DNA of 64,000 nucleotides from Clostridium sp. (GTDB lineage Bacteria; Bacillota; Clostridia; Lachnospirales; Lachnospiraceae): assembly GCA_023664605.1 (NCBI GenBank), contig JAMPFF010000001.1:337714-401713 (forward strand), in the 5' to 3' direction. Both the position numbers and the translations under genes were made by a program. The notes under the pieces were generated by a model. That model ran no database searches. It worked only from the letters and a program-made list of their open reading frames with translations, and was not told the DNA's origin. Each line of letters starts with the position of its first letter. Position 1 is the stretch's first letter. Positions 1-7,956 of this stretch are shown here, piece after piece.

Positions 1-2
1 AG

Positions 3-146
3 GTGGAGATGTTTGTCAATGCGATTGAAGAATCTGCCAAAAACCGTCCTGAACGTACTCCCATAGCTGCAAAGTTTATAAGGGGAGAAGTGGAAATGCT
101 AAAATTTATGGAACAATGGGAGAAGTCGAATGTCAATAACGGATAA
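3..146 (+). CDS. C-terminal end of a small protein upstream of a GNAT acetyltransferase (5' truncated by window)
   Basis: An open frame enters from the window edge and ends at TAA 144-146, giving 47 visible residues that are charged and probably helical (it begins VEMFVNAIEE and ends EKSNVNNG). It overlaps the start of the next gene by 17 nt, which implies translational coupling. A small protein overlapping a GNAT gene resembles antitoxin-toxin pairs of the acetyltransferase type, but no DNA-binding motif is visible in the part that can be read. I do not recognise the family. The true start lies outside the window. Confidence 0.55.
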   Translation: MEMFVNAIEESAKNRPERTPIAAKFIRGEVEMLKFMEQWEKSNVNNG

Positions 147-741
147 ATATCAGGTTACGAACATTCGTGAGTATTTGGGAAATGAAAATCCGAGGATTGG
201 GGAGGAAAGGCTTATTCAAATCCTCTCCAATTTTTCTTGTCCAAAGAATCCGGATGTTGAAAGGTTTTTAAAACAAAGTTCCATAGAGTTTGCAAAAAAG
301 AATCAGTCGGTTACATATCTGGTTTTCTCTACGGAAGATTTTAAATTGCTTGGCTATTTTACTATTGCATTAAAACCGTTGACAGTCAGGGGTGAAACAG
401 TAAGTAATACAACGAAAAAGAAGCTTTTGCGTATCAGCGAGTCAGATAAGAAGTCCGATACCTACACCATGTCTGCATATTTGATTGCACAGCTTGGCAA
501 GAATTATACGGATGGCAGAAATAGCAAAATTACTGGAAAAGACCTTATTGAACTGGCATGGATGGTTATTGAAGAAATGCAGTATATGGGGGGTGGTATG
601 GTAACATTTTTGGAAGCGGAAAATGCGGAAAAGCTTTTATCGTTCTATCATAATAACCGTTTCTCGCAGTTTGATACCAGACAGACAGCGTCAGGTACAG
701 ATGAGCCGCATGAGCTGGTACAACTATTGCGCCTACTTTAA
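130..741 (+). CDS. GNAT-family N-acetyltransferase (possible toxin of a TA pair)
   Basis: This 203-residue protein has a GNAT-like C-terminal half. A helix-loop segment (GKDLIELAWMVIEEMQ) is followed by a strand-helix block, GGGMVTFLEAENAEKLLSFY then HNNRF, which matches the usual GNAT motif B ending (neka..fY...GF). The N-terminal 60 residues are not typical of housekeeping RimI enzymes. The ATG overlaps the preceding small frame by 17 nt, so the pair is probably co-translated. The length and the small upstream partner fit GNAT toxins that acetylate aminoacyl-tRNA, but that is inference from context. An ordinary acetyltransferase cannot be excluded. Confidence 0.7.
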   Translation: MSITDKYQVTNIREYLGNENPRIGEERLIQILSNFSCPKNPDVERFLKQSSIEFAKKNQSVTYLVFSTEDFKLLGYFTIALKPLTVRGETVSNTTKKKLLRISESDKKSDTYTMSAYLIAQLGKNYTDGRNSKITGKDLIELAWMVIEEMQYMGGGMVTFLEAENAEKLLSFYHNNRFSQFDTRQTASGTDEPHELVQLLRLL

Positions 742-780
742 CGACAATGGTCTACAGTAACGGCAATAATTTAATAGTAA

Positions 781-891
781 CTGAAAGGTGTATGGACGGG
801 AAAAGCATCTGAACAGATAGCGAAAATTGTTGAAAAGAGCGTCAGCAAAGAAGAAGCTGTCATTCAGAAACGAGAGCCTATACTGGCATAA
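781..891 (+). pseudogene. Coding remnant: C-terminal tail of an unidentified protein
   Basis: After an in-frame TAA, an open stretch of 36 codons reads like real protein (it contains GKASEQIAKIVEKSVSKEE and ends EPILA, then TAA). It has no start codon with a ribosome binding site. It may be the decayed end of a gene, left between the GNAT gene and the terminator at 922. I cannot name the parent family. The rest of 742-1021 shows nothing else coding. Confidence 0.3.
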
Positions 892-921
892 TCGCACGGT
901 AACTTAATAATAGAAACAGTA

Positions 922-968
922 AAGCAATGAACTAAGTCTTTATAAAATGGTTCATTGCTTTTTCTGTT
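922..968 (+). terminator. Rho-independent terminator
   Basis: A perfect 11-bp inverted repeat (922-932 with 950-960, AAGCAATGAAC/GTTCATTGCTT) has a 17-nt loop and runs into a T-rich tail. It ends the GNAT transcription unit before the polymer operon. Confidence 0.85.
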
Positions 969-1023
969 TTCAGGAAGAAAGACAGCGCGTTGCAAACATA
1001 AAATATCAACCTGAAATAAAAAT

Positions 1024-1056
1024 GCTATTGAAAATAGCATAAAAAGTGAGTATAAT
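1024..1056 (+). promoter_or_regulatory. Sigma-A promoter of the surface-polymer operon with overlapping palindrome
   Basis: The -35 TTGAAA (1028-1033) and -10 TATAAT (1051-1056) are separated by 17 nt. A perfect palindrome GCTATTGAAAATAGC (1024-1038, extendable by AT on each side) covers the -35 box, the right place for a repressor operator. An almost identical 15-mer occurs at 15417-15431. The promoter lies inside the first codons of a longer possible ORF, which shows that the next gene starts at 1082. Confidence 0.85.
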
Positions 1057-1081
1057 ACTATTAAAAATGCAGGAGGACAGG

Positions 1082-1807
1082 ATGAATATAGGTGTTATTT
1101 TTGCAGGCGGAGTGGGAAAAAGAATGCATACAAAAGAATTGCCCAAACAATTTTTGCAAGTCTATGGTAAGCCTATTATTATACATACATTGCAGATATT
1201 TGATACGCATCCCGATATAGATGCGGTTGTAGTTTCCTGTGTAAAAGAATGGATTTCATACCTGAATGAATTGACAGAGCAGTATAATCTGCGGAAAGTC
1301 AGGACAATAGTAACTGGAGGCGCAACGGGGCAGGAATCCATCTACAATGCGCTGATGGCGGCCAAGGCGATTGCCTATGAAGAGGCGATTGTTTTGATAC
1401 ATGATGGCGTAAGGCCGTTTATTGACCACCATGTCATTGATGACAATATCAACAGTGTAAAAAAATATGGTTCCGCCATTACAACTTCTAAAGTGACAGA
1501 GACAATTTTGGTAGTGGAAGATAATAACCTGATTCGGGAAGTGCCGGACAGGAGCTGCTCCAGAATAGCGAAAGCGCCGCAGAGTTTCTGGCTGGAAGAT
1601 ATTTTAAAGGCGCATGAAAAGTCCATCAAAGAAAATAAATTAGATTTTATAGATTCCTGTACCATGATGCAGTATTATGGACATCAACTGTATTTGATAG
1701 ACGGACCGGTAGAAAATATCAAAGTTACGACTCCCGAGGATATCTTTACCATGCGTGCCGTACTGGAATCCAAAGAAATACTGAATATGCAGGGTAAATA
1801 TGATTAG
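1082..1807 (+). CDS. IspD/TarI-family cytidylyltransferase
   Basis: This 241-residue nucleotidyltransferase uses CTP to make a CDP-activated alcohol. The N-terminus carries the CTP-binding loop FAGGVGKRM (residues 7-15) followed by LPKQF; HDGVRPF (107-113) is the second family signature. The fold is shared by IspD (CDP-methylerythritol, isoprenoids) and TarI (CDP-ribitol, wall polymers). Being first in a teichoic-acid-type operon argues for a polymer role, with CDP-ribitol or a related alcohol as the likely product. The start at 1082 has AGGAGG five bases upstream; an in-frame ATG at 1046 lies before the -10 box and would not be transcribed. The stop overlaps the next start by 8 nt. Confidence 0.88.
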   Translation: MNIGVIFAGGVGKRMHTKELPKQFLQVYGKPIIIHTLQIFDTHPDIDAVVVSCVKEWISYLNELTEQYNLRKVRTIVTGGATGQESIYNALMAAKAIAYEEAIVLIHDGVRPFIDHHVIDDNINSVKKYGSAITTSKVTETILVVEDNNLIREVPDRSCSRIAKAPQSFWLEDILKAHEKSIKENKLDFIDSCTMMQYYGHQLYLIDGPVENIKVTTPEDIFTMRAVLESKEILNMQGKYD

Positions 1808-2927
1808 AAAAATAGAAAAAATGATAAGGGGATTTATCAAACATGCGCTTCTATGCCTGCCGATAAATCCTCGTATCATGATGTTTTATGCGCATGACAG
1901 GAGAGGGATATGCTGTAATCCCAAGTATATTATGTATGGGTTGATTAGGGAGCAAAATAGAAAATACCGTTTATATTGGGTAAGCGATTATCCCAAAACC
2001 GTACCAATAAGTAAAGATTACAGGGTGATAAAAAGACGCAGTTTCTTATATTATTATATCTTTGCCAGAACCAGAATATTTATAACCAACGATATGCTGG
2101 ATGAGCTTCTCATTAAGAAAAAAGGACAGATTATCATTAATACATGGCATGGTGGAGGCGCATTTAAAAAAGCGGGATATGACCTACCGGAAGCGGATGA
2201 GCGTAAAGAACTTTTGGATAAATGGTATGGAAGAACGGATTACATGATAGCGTCCAGCGAATATCTGGCGCATATATTCATGAAAGCGTTTCACTTACAG
2301 GAAAGCCGGATTTTAAAAACGGGAATGCCAAGATGCGATATATTTTTTAAAGACAATTCTTTCTATAGGGAAATAAGGGAACGCTACCGCTTAGACATAA
2401 AAGTAAAGATACTGCTATACGCGCCGACATACCGTTATGAAAAATATGAACTTTTGAACAGTGAGGAAATAGAAAAAGCGTTGGACGCGCTTAAGGATAA
2501 GACCGGAGAGGATTGGGTATGTCTGTTCAGGGCGCATCAGTTTGACAGGCAGAACAACTTAAGGGACTCGGATAAGCGGATATTAAACTGCAGCGATTAC
2601 ATAGACGTGCAGGAATTATTGTGTGCAACAGATTTATTGATATCGGATTATTCGTCGCTTTTATGGGAATTTTCATTACGCCATAAACCCGTTATCAGTT
2701 ATGCGAAATCCCCCAGACAGTATGCAGATAAAGAAAGACCGTTTTATATGCCATATGAAAAATGGCCCTATATAAAAGTGAAAAATATAGACGAATTGCT
2801 GCAAGAAATTACGCGTCTTGATGATAAAAAATATATAAGCGATATGGAAGAGTTTAATCGTTTTTTAGGAACTTATGAGGATGGGCAGTCAACGCAAAGG
2901 GTTCTTGCATTTTTGGAAAGCATTTGA
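1800..2927 (+). CDS. CDP-glycerol glycerophosphotransferase family protein (TagF/TagB-like)
   Basis: This protein of 375 residues is predicted to transfer glycerol- or ribitol-phosphate from a CDP donor to a membrane-anchored wall polymer. Family motifs are visible in order: NTWHGGG (114-120), TGMPRCD (174-180), LYAPTYR (206-212), RAHQ (244-247) and SDYSS (282-286). The histidines in WHG and RAH are the residues usually linked to catalysis and phosphate binding. It lacks a long N-terminal extension, so it is a single-domain member. Its start overlaps the cytidylyltransferase gene, which fits supply of the CDP donor by that neighbour. Whether it is a primer or a polymerase cannot be read from the sequence. 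Confidence 0.9.
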   Translation: MIRKIEKMIRGFIKHALLCLPINPRIMMFYAHDRRGICCNPKYIMYGLIREQNRKYRLYWVSDYPKTVPISKDYRVIKRRSFLYYYIFARTRIFITNDMLDELLIKKKGQIIINTWHGGGAFKKAGYDLPEADERKELLDKWYGRTDYMIASSEYLAHIFMKAFHLQESRILKTGMPRCDIFFKDNSFYREIRERYRLDIKVKILLYAPTYRYEKYELLNSEEIEKALDALKDKTGEDWVCLFRAHQFDRQNNLRDSDKRILNCSDYIDVQELLCATDLLISDYSSLLWEFSLRHKPVISYAKSPRQYADKERPFYMPYEKWPYIKVKNIDELLQEITRLDDKKYISDMEEFNRFLGTYEDGQSTQRVLAFLESI

Positions 2928-2958
2928 CGCAGGCTGTAGGAAAGGTAAGGTCGTTAGT

Positions 2959-4258
2959 ATGTACAGACAGGTATATGATGATGAGACGCAACAGATAAAA
3001 ATAGAAAAAGACGGATACCGGGGAAAGGTATTTATTGGATTGGCAGAGGGGAATGCCTTGCGCAAAATAGGCAGCCATTTTCGGACATCATTAAGGACAA
3101 TGATACAAAGCATGGATGAGTTTATGGGTACCGTGCTGAGGTTTATCTTATTTTCCGGGGTGGAAATTAATAGAAAAAGGATTGTATTTGCTACTTTTCA
3201 GAATACTTATACCTGTAATTGTAAGTATATTGCACAAGAGCTGCTAAAAAGAAAATTGGATTATGAAATCATATTTATTGTCGATAAGATATGTTTTGAC
3301 AATAAGGATTTATCTGCAGTTCCTGAAGGAGTAAAGCTGGTAAAGAGAGATTCTTTTGAAAGTTTTTTTGCATTGGCGACAGCACATTTTTGGGTGGATA
3401 ATGCGTTGAACTGCATCTGGAAAGCCATGCCTAAGAAACGCGGGCAGATATATCTGAATACCTGGCATGGTTCTTTGGGAATCAAAAAACTGGATGGAGA
3501 CGCTAAGTGGAAGAAAATAGCTGGAAAAGGAAATAAGTTAATTGACTTTTTTATTACTAACAGTGAGTTTGAAGAAGATGTATTTAAAAATTCTTTCTTT
3601 CCTGACGTAAACTGTTTAAGATATGGACATCCGAGAAACGATATGTTTTTCGATGCAGAAAGGATGCTGGAAATGAAATGGAAAGTCTATGCGCATTATG
3701 GGATAGATGAAAACGCCAAAACGGTATTATATGCACCAACATTCCGTGATGACAAAAATGATATAAACGCCATTAAAATAAACTGCAAAACGTTATTAAA
3801 TTCATTGAAAAGCGTATCGGGGGGGGGTAAAATGGATTGTTTTGGTGCGCTTTCATTTTCATAATAAAAATAACAGGAATGCCAAAAACCTGTTCGTTAA
3901 TAAGGATTCTGTCATAGATGTAAGCGAATATGCGGATATGCAGGAGTTAATGGCGGCGTCTGATATAGGGATAACGGATTATTCAAGCTGGATATTTGAT
4001 TTTATGCTGACAAGGCGCCCTGCGTTTATTTATGCAGAGGATATCAATAAATATATCCACTCCAGAGGTTTTTATTATTCCATACAGGAGACGCCGTTTT
4101 TGATAGCTGATAGTAATGAGGCGTTAAACCATAATATTATCAACTTTGATGAAAAAACTTATTTACGAAAGGTTGATTTATTTTTGAAAGAGAGAGGGTG
4201 TTATGAAACAGGAAATGCAAGCGAACGTTTAACGGAATTTATAATAGAAAATACATAA
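2959..4258 (+). pseudogene. CDP-glycerol glycerophosphotransferase family protein, frameshifted at a G9 tract (phase-OFF state)
   Basis: A second TagF-like transferase is split by a +1 shift at a run of nine Gs (3819-3827). As given, translation stops at 3862-3864 after 301 residues. Removing one G restores one continuous frame to 4258; the joined segment (SGGVKWIVLVRFHFHN) aligns with SLAVRFGG..KVLMRFHLHN in the paralogue at 4357. Upstream motifs include NTWHGSLG and YAPTFR; RFHFHN and TDYSSW lie beyond the tract. The start at 2959 has AAGG upstream; an earlier in-frame ATG at 2875 lies inside the preceding gene. Every other part looks intact, so this is more likely a switchable gene caught OFF, or a homopolymer sequencing error, than a decayed one. 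Confidence 0.85.
3819..3827 (+). repeat. Poly-G tract (G9), putative phase-variation switch
   Basis: Nine consecutive Gs followed by TAAAA sit within the glycerophosphotransferase frame. Eight Gs would give a full-length protein; ten Gs would bring the following TAA into frame; nine Gs give a truncated product. The tract is of a length prone to slipped-strand mispairing. Confidence 0.85.
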
Positions 4259-4356
4259 TCCATGGTCTGAATTTTCCTGAAGATAATCGCAGATATCATT
4301 AAGAAAGCATATAAACAATCATGCCATGGATATGTTGTGAGGGCAGGTAAGTAAAT

Positions 4357-5730
4357 ATGTGGAATGATATTGTATATGCGGTAATGGAAGGCAGGTTTCT
4401 ATGTACAACGGCAGATTATATCAAAAGAAAGATGAAGCTTATCTTTTTGACGCCTGTTTATAAAATGGATTATGCGATAGGCAAGATAATCAGGACCATC
4501 TGGTCCAATCATCAAAAGATAACAGATAATAAAATCGTATTAACGGCGGTCGATGGAAGGTATGACTGCAATCCAAAGTATATTGTGCAGGAAATCTTAA
4601 ACAGGGGTTTGCCGTATGAGTTGGTCTGGCTTGTAAAAGATGATAAGGAGATGGCTGGCGGAAATTTTCCCAAAGAGCTGACGCTTATAAAAAAGGGAAC
4701 ATTTGAAGCGTATCAGGCAATGGCGACGGCGCGGATTTGGATTGAAAATGAATTAAAATATTTAAAGCCATATGCGTTGTTGAAAAAAGAAGGGCAGGTC
4801 TACATACAGACATGGCATGGTTCGTTAGGCTTTAAGCGGATAGGGAAAGCGAATCAGCATAACCGGTCGGGAAAGAAGAAACGTTATATTAACAAAGTCG
4901 CTGAAAAATGCAACAGGGTGACGGACATCTGTATATCCAATAGCGTCTTTGAAACCAATGTTTTCAGAGAAGCATATTGGAACGATACGCCCATATTGGA
5001 ATATGGACATGCCAGAAATGACGTTCTTTTTTTGCATGATGCGGAACAATATAGGAAATTAAAAGAAGCCGTGCTGACGGATTTAGAAGTCATAAAAAGG
5101 CTGCCGGATGATTTTGAAAAACTGGCGGAGAATGAAAAAAATGCCATTATGAAAAAAAGAAACAAAGCCTTAAACACAAAATATATCCTATATGCACCGA
5201 CATATCGGATAGACGGTTCATTGGACTATTTCAATGTTGATTTTAAGCGGTTAGTGGATTCTTTGGCTGTGCGGTTTGGGGGGAACTGGAAAGTGCTTAT
5301 GCGGTTTCATCTGCACAATAGAAAAGCAGGGAAAAATATGATGGAGAGTTCCTATCTCGTCAATGCCACGGCGTATCCGGATATGCAGGAGTTATTATGT
5401 ATAGCCGATGCGGGATTGTCTGATTATTCCAGTTGGCTGTGCGATTATGCGCTGACTGCAAAACCCGCGTTTATTTATGCGGTGGATTTTGACTCCTATG
5501 GACATGACAGGGGATTTTATTATCCCTTGGAGACAACCCCGTTTCCGATATCACGCAATAATGACGAATTAAATGAAAGCATTATACATTTTGATGCGCA
5601 GAAATACGAGGAGAAGCGCAGGCTGTTTTTGGAGGATAAAGGCTGCATGGAAGACGGACATGCCGCAGGACGGATTGTAGACAAAATCGAACAGATTATT
5701 AATAATAAGGGCGTCTTTACCATGGAATAA
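4357..5730 (+). CDS. CDP-glycerol glycerophosphotransferase family protein (third paralogue)
   Basis: This 457-residue transferase is closely related to the frameshifted gene before it. It has TWHGSLG (152-158), YAPTYR, RFHLHN and SDYSSW motifs in the usual order. It has an insertion of about 40 residues, rich in Lys and Glu, between the second and third motifs. A G6 run (5278-5283) falls at the same codons as the G9 tract of the paralogue (RFGG) but is in frame. It probably adds polyol-phosphate units to the same polymer with another specificity. The 98-nt gap before it contains an 8-bp inverted repeat (4258-4265 with 4324-4331). No strong Shine-Dalgarno precedes the ATG, so 4387 is an alternative start. 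Confidence 0.88.
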   Translation: MWNDIVYAVMEGRFLCTTADYIKRKMKLIFLTPVYKMDYAIGKIIRTIWSNHQKITDNKIVLTAVDGRYDCNPKYIVQEILNRGLPYELVWLVKDDKEMAGGNFPKELTLIKKGTFEAYQAMATARIWIENELKYLKPYALLKKEGQVYIQTWHGSLGFKRIGKANQHNRSGKKKRYINKVAEKCNRVTDICISNSVFETNVFREAYWNDTPILEYGHARNDVLFLHDAEQYRKLKEAVLTDLEVIKRLPDDFEKLAENEKNAIMKKRNKALNTKYILYAPTYRIDGSLDYFNVDFKRLVDSLAVRFGGNWKVLMRFHLHNRKAGKNMMESSYLVNATAYPDMQELLCIADAGLSDYSSWLCDYALTAKPAFIYAVDFDSYGHDRGFYYPLETTPFPISRNNDELNESIIHFDAQKYEEKRRLFLEDKGCMEDGHAAGRIVDKIEQIINNKGVFTME

Positions 5731-5770
5731 AGCACTTTGACACACAGATACTGCAGACCGGGAGAAAGGC

Positions 5771-6886
5771 ATGGTTATTAAAATGAGAAAAGACTTGGAT
5801 GTATGGAAACGGGATTTAGAATTGCTTTGTCAACAGGAATATATACCATGGGAATTGTTGAAAAATAAAAATATTCTGGTTACTGGCGCAACAGGACTGA
5901 TTGGCTTCACCATGATTAAGGCATTGGCGTATGTAAATCGCACCAGGCAGTTAGATATAAAAATTTTGGCGCTGGTACGCTCTTTGGAGAGGGCGGGAAC
6001 ACAGTTTGCACAACTGCTGCAAGATACGGATGCACTCATTTTCATGGAAGGAACCGTGGAGCGTCTTCCGACAATAGCATATCCGGTTCATTATATCATA
6101 CATGGGGCAAGCCCGACTGCCAGCGAGTATTTTATCACAAAACCTGTGGAAACGATAAAGACGGCGGTTATCGGTACGATTAATTTATTGGAGCTTGCCA
6201 AAGAGAAGAAAGTGGAGAGTTTTGTCTATTTATCAAGCATGGAAATCTATGGTTCTCCCAGAACCGAGGATAAATTAACGGAACAGGATTTGGGTTATAT
6301 CAATCCCCTGATAGTAAGAAACTGCTATCCGGAGGCCAAAAGGCAGTGCGAATCATTATGCGCTTCTTATGCGGACGAGTTTGATGTCCGTTGCATGAGT
6401 ATACGGCTTGCACAGACCTTTGGCCCGGGAGTGGGCAGAGAGGATGTCCGGGTATTTGCGGAATTTGCCAGATGCGCGCAGGAGGGAAAGGATATCGTAC
6501 TGTTGACAGACGGGGGCAGCAAAAGGTGTTATCTTTATACATTTGACGCGGTCAGCGCAATACTGACCGTTCTTCTGAAAGGGGAAAAAGGAAAGGCGTA
6601 TAACGCCGCCAATTCGGAAACATATTGTTCAGTCTTAGAGATGGCGAACAAAGTGGCGCAGGAATTGGCGAAAGAAAAAATTGCCGTAAAATTTGCAGAC
6701 AATAAAGAAAGAAGTCTGAAATTTCCCCCCCCACATTTTTATAATCTGGATATCGATGAATTATTACAATTAGGTTGGAAACCAACCAAAAATTTACTGG
6801 AAATGTACCAAAACATGATGTGTGCAATGGAAGGAGAAAACGGAAAAAATGAATATAGACGTGAAGAGAGAAAAAAAGAACCATGA
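5771..6886 (+). CDS. NAD-dependent epimerase/dehydratase (extended SDR)
   Basis: This nucleotide-sugar enzyme has 371 residues. The Rossmann signature GATGLIG is at 39-45, the active-site serines at YLSSMEIYG (153-161) and the catalytic Tyr-Lys pair at Y186-P-E-A-K190. This pattern is typical of UDP-glucuronate decarboxylases, GDP-mannose and dTDP-glucose dehydratases and related epimerases; the exact substrate cannot be told. The start at 5771 has GGAGAAAGG upstream. It probably makes an unusual sugar for decoration of the polymer. A C8 run near the 3' end (6725-6732) encodes Pro-Pro-Pro; slippage there would replace about the last 50 residues. Confidence 0.88.
   Translation: MVIKMRKDLDVWKRDLELLCQQEYIPWELLKNKNILVTGATGLIGFTMIKALAYVNRTRQLDIKILALVRSLERAGTQFAQLLQDTDALIFMEGTVERLPTIAYPVHYIIHGASPTASEYFITKPVETIKTAVIGTINLLELAKEKKVESFVYLSSMEIYGSPRTEDKLTEQDLGYINPLIVRNCYPEAKRQCESLCASYADEFDVRCMSIRLAQTFGPGVGREDVRVFAEFARCAQEGKDIVLLTDGGSKRCYLYTFDAVSAILTVLLKGEKGKAYNAANSETYCSVLEMANKVAQELAKEKIAVKFADNKERSLKFPPPHFYNLDIDELLQLGWKPTKNLLEMYQNMMCAMEGENGKNEYRREERKKEP
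6725..6732 (+). repeat. Poly-C tract (C8) inside the SDR gene
   Basis: Eight Cs at codons for three prolines are in frame in this sequence. One base gained or lost would alter the C-terminus of the SDR protein and change how translation runs into the overlapping acyltransferase gene. Confidence 0.7.
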
Positions 6887-7931
6887 AATAAATATAGCAA
6901 AATTTATTTTTGCCGTCATCATAGTATTATTCCATTCCCAATACTTCTTCCCCAAAGAACTGCGCAGCAATGAAGTGATTCTTTTTTATAATGGCAGCAT
7001 TGCGGTAGAATTCTTTTTTATTGTATCGGGGTACTATTTTGCCAATTCCTGCCTGGGGGGGGGTAAAACACCCCAGGGCCTTATGGCGCATAAAATTAAA
7101 GCGTTCCTGCTGCCGGTATGGTGTTCCTGGATAATCGCCTTTGTCGGAACGCATATTGTACAAGGCAGACTTGGCGTAACGGAAATTGCCAAAGGCGTTA
7201 TGAAAGGCATATATGAACCGTTGTTGATTAGAAACGGTGGTTTTGTAGGAGAAGATTATAATGGCGTGGTATGGTACATTTCCGCGATGTTATTGACGAT
7301 GGGGCTGATTATCATACCGCTTTATAAATATAAGGAAAAATATATTTATATCATTGCGCCGGTTATCGCAGTTTTCTGCCTGGGATATCTGAGCCATAAA
7401 TATAAGTCATGCAGGAATGTCACGAAGTGGGACGGCATTATGTATAAGTGCCAGATTAGGGCGATAGCGGAAATCAATCTGGGGATTTTTCTATACGGAT
7501 TAAAAAAATGCCTTGATGGCATAGAATTGACGAAATTAGGGAAAGGGCTTCTCACGGTTTTGGAGGGCGGCATTTATCTGTCCGTGATATTGTTTATGCA
7601 TTTTAGGCATATATCCGGGATGGATTTTGCAGTCATCATTTTAATCGCCATTGCGGTTTTATGCAGCATGACGCAGAAAACGTATCTGGCGGATTTGGCC
7701 TGCCATATACCATCTGTGGCGGATTTTTTAGGCAAATACAGTTTCTATCTGTATTTGAATCATGTAGTATGCCGGGTGGCAGTAGAAGAAATATTTACCG
7801 AGAGGACATACGCCTTTAAACTGATACCGTATATCTGTTCCGCGCTTATGCTTGCCTTTATCGTCATGCGCCTTGTGGATGTTCTGACAAAGCAGGGTCC
7901 GCGGGTGCGCAGACTTTTCATAAAAACATAA
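6849..7931 (+). CDS. Acyltransferase 3 family membrane protein (O-acetyltransferase)
   Basis: This integral membrane protein of 360 residues has about ten hydrophobic segments. The N-terminus has the acyltransferase-3 pattern: a first helix with FHSQYF (the conserved His), then a second with VEFFFIVSGYYF. Such proteins O-acetylate sugars or polyols of surface polymers, moving the acetyl group from cytoplasmic acetyl-CoA across the membrane. AAGGAG lies 12 nt before ATG 6849; a GTG at 6822 is less likely. It overlaps the SDR gene by 38 nt. A G9 tract after the second helix (7055-7063) is in frame here, so O-acetylation is predicted to be ON and switchable. Confidence 0.88.
   Translation: MNIDVKREKKNHEINIAKFIFAVIIVLFHSQYFFPKELRSNEVILFYNGSIAVEFFFIVSGYYFANSCLGGGKTPQGLMAHKIKAFLLPVWCSWIIAFVGTHIVQGRLGVTEIAKGVMKGIYEPLLIRNGGFVGEDYNGVVWYISAMLLTMGLIIIPLYKYKEKYIYIIAPVIAVFCLGYLSHKYKSCRNVTKWDGIMYKCQIRAIAEINLGIFLYGLKKCLDGIELTKLGKGLLTVLEGGIYLSVILFMHFRHISGMDFAVIILIAIAVLCSMTQKTYLADLACHIPSVADFLGKYSFYLYLNHVVCRVAVEEIFTERTYAFKLIPYICSALMLAFIVMRLVDVLTKQGPRVRRLFIKT
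7055..7063 (+). repeat. Poly-G tract (G9) inside the acyltransferase gene, in-frame state
   Basis: Nine Gs encode Gly-Gly-Gly and are followed by TAAAAC, the same junction as at 3819. With ten Gs the TAA becomes an immediate stop codon; with eight Gs the frame shifts. Confidence 0.8.
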
Positions 7932-7956
7932 ATTATTTTATCAAAGGAGCGACGTT

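Noticed and set aside
1046-1081. Longer start for the cytidylyltransferase
   Set aside because: The ATG lies upstream of the -10 box; the start at 1082 has AGGAGG.
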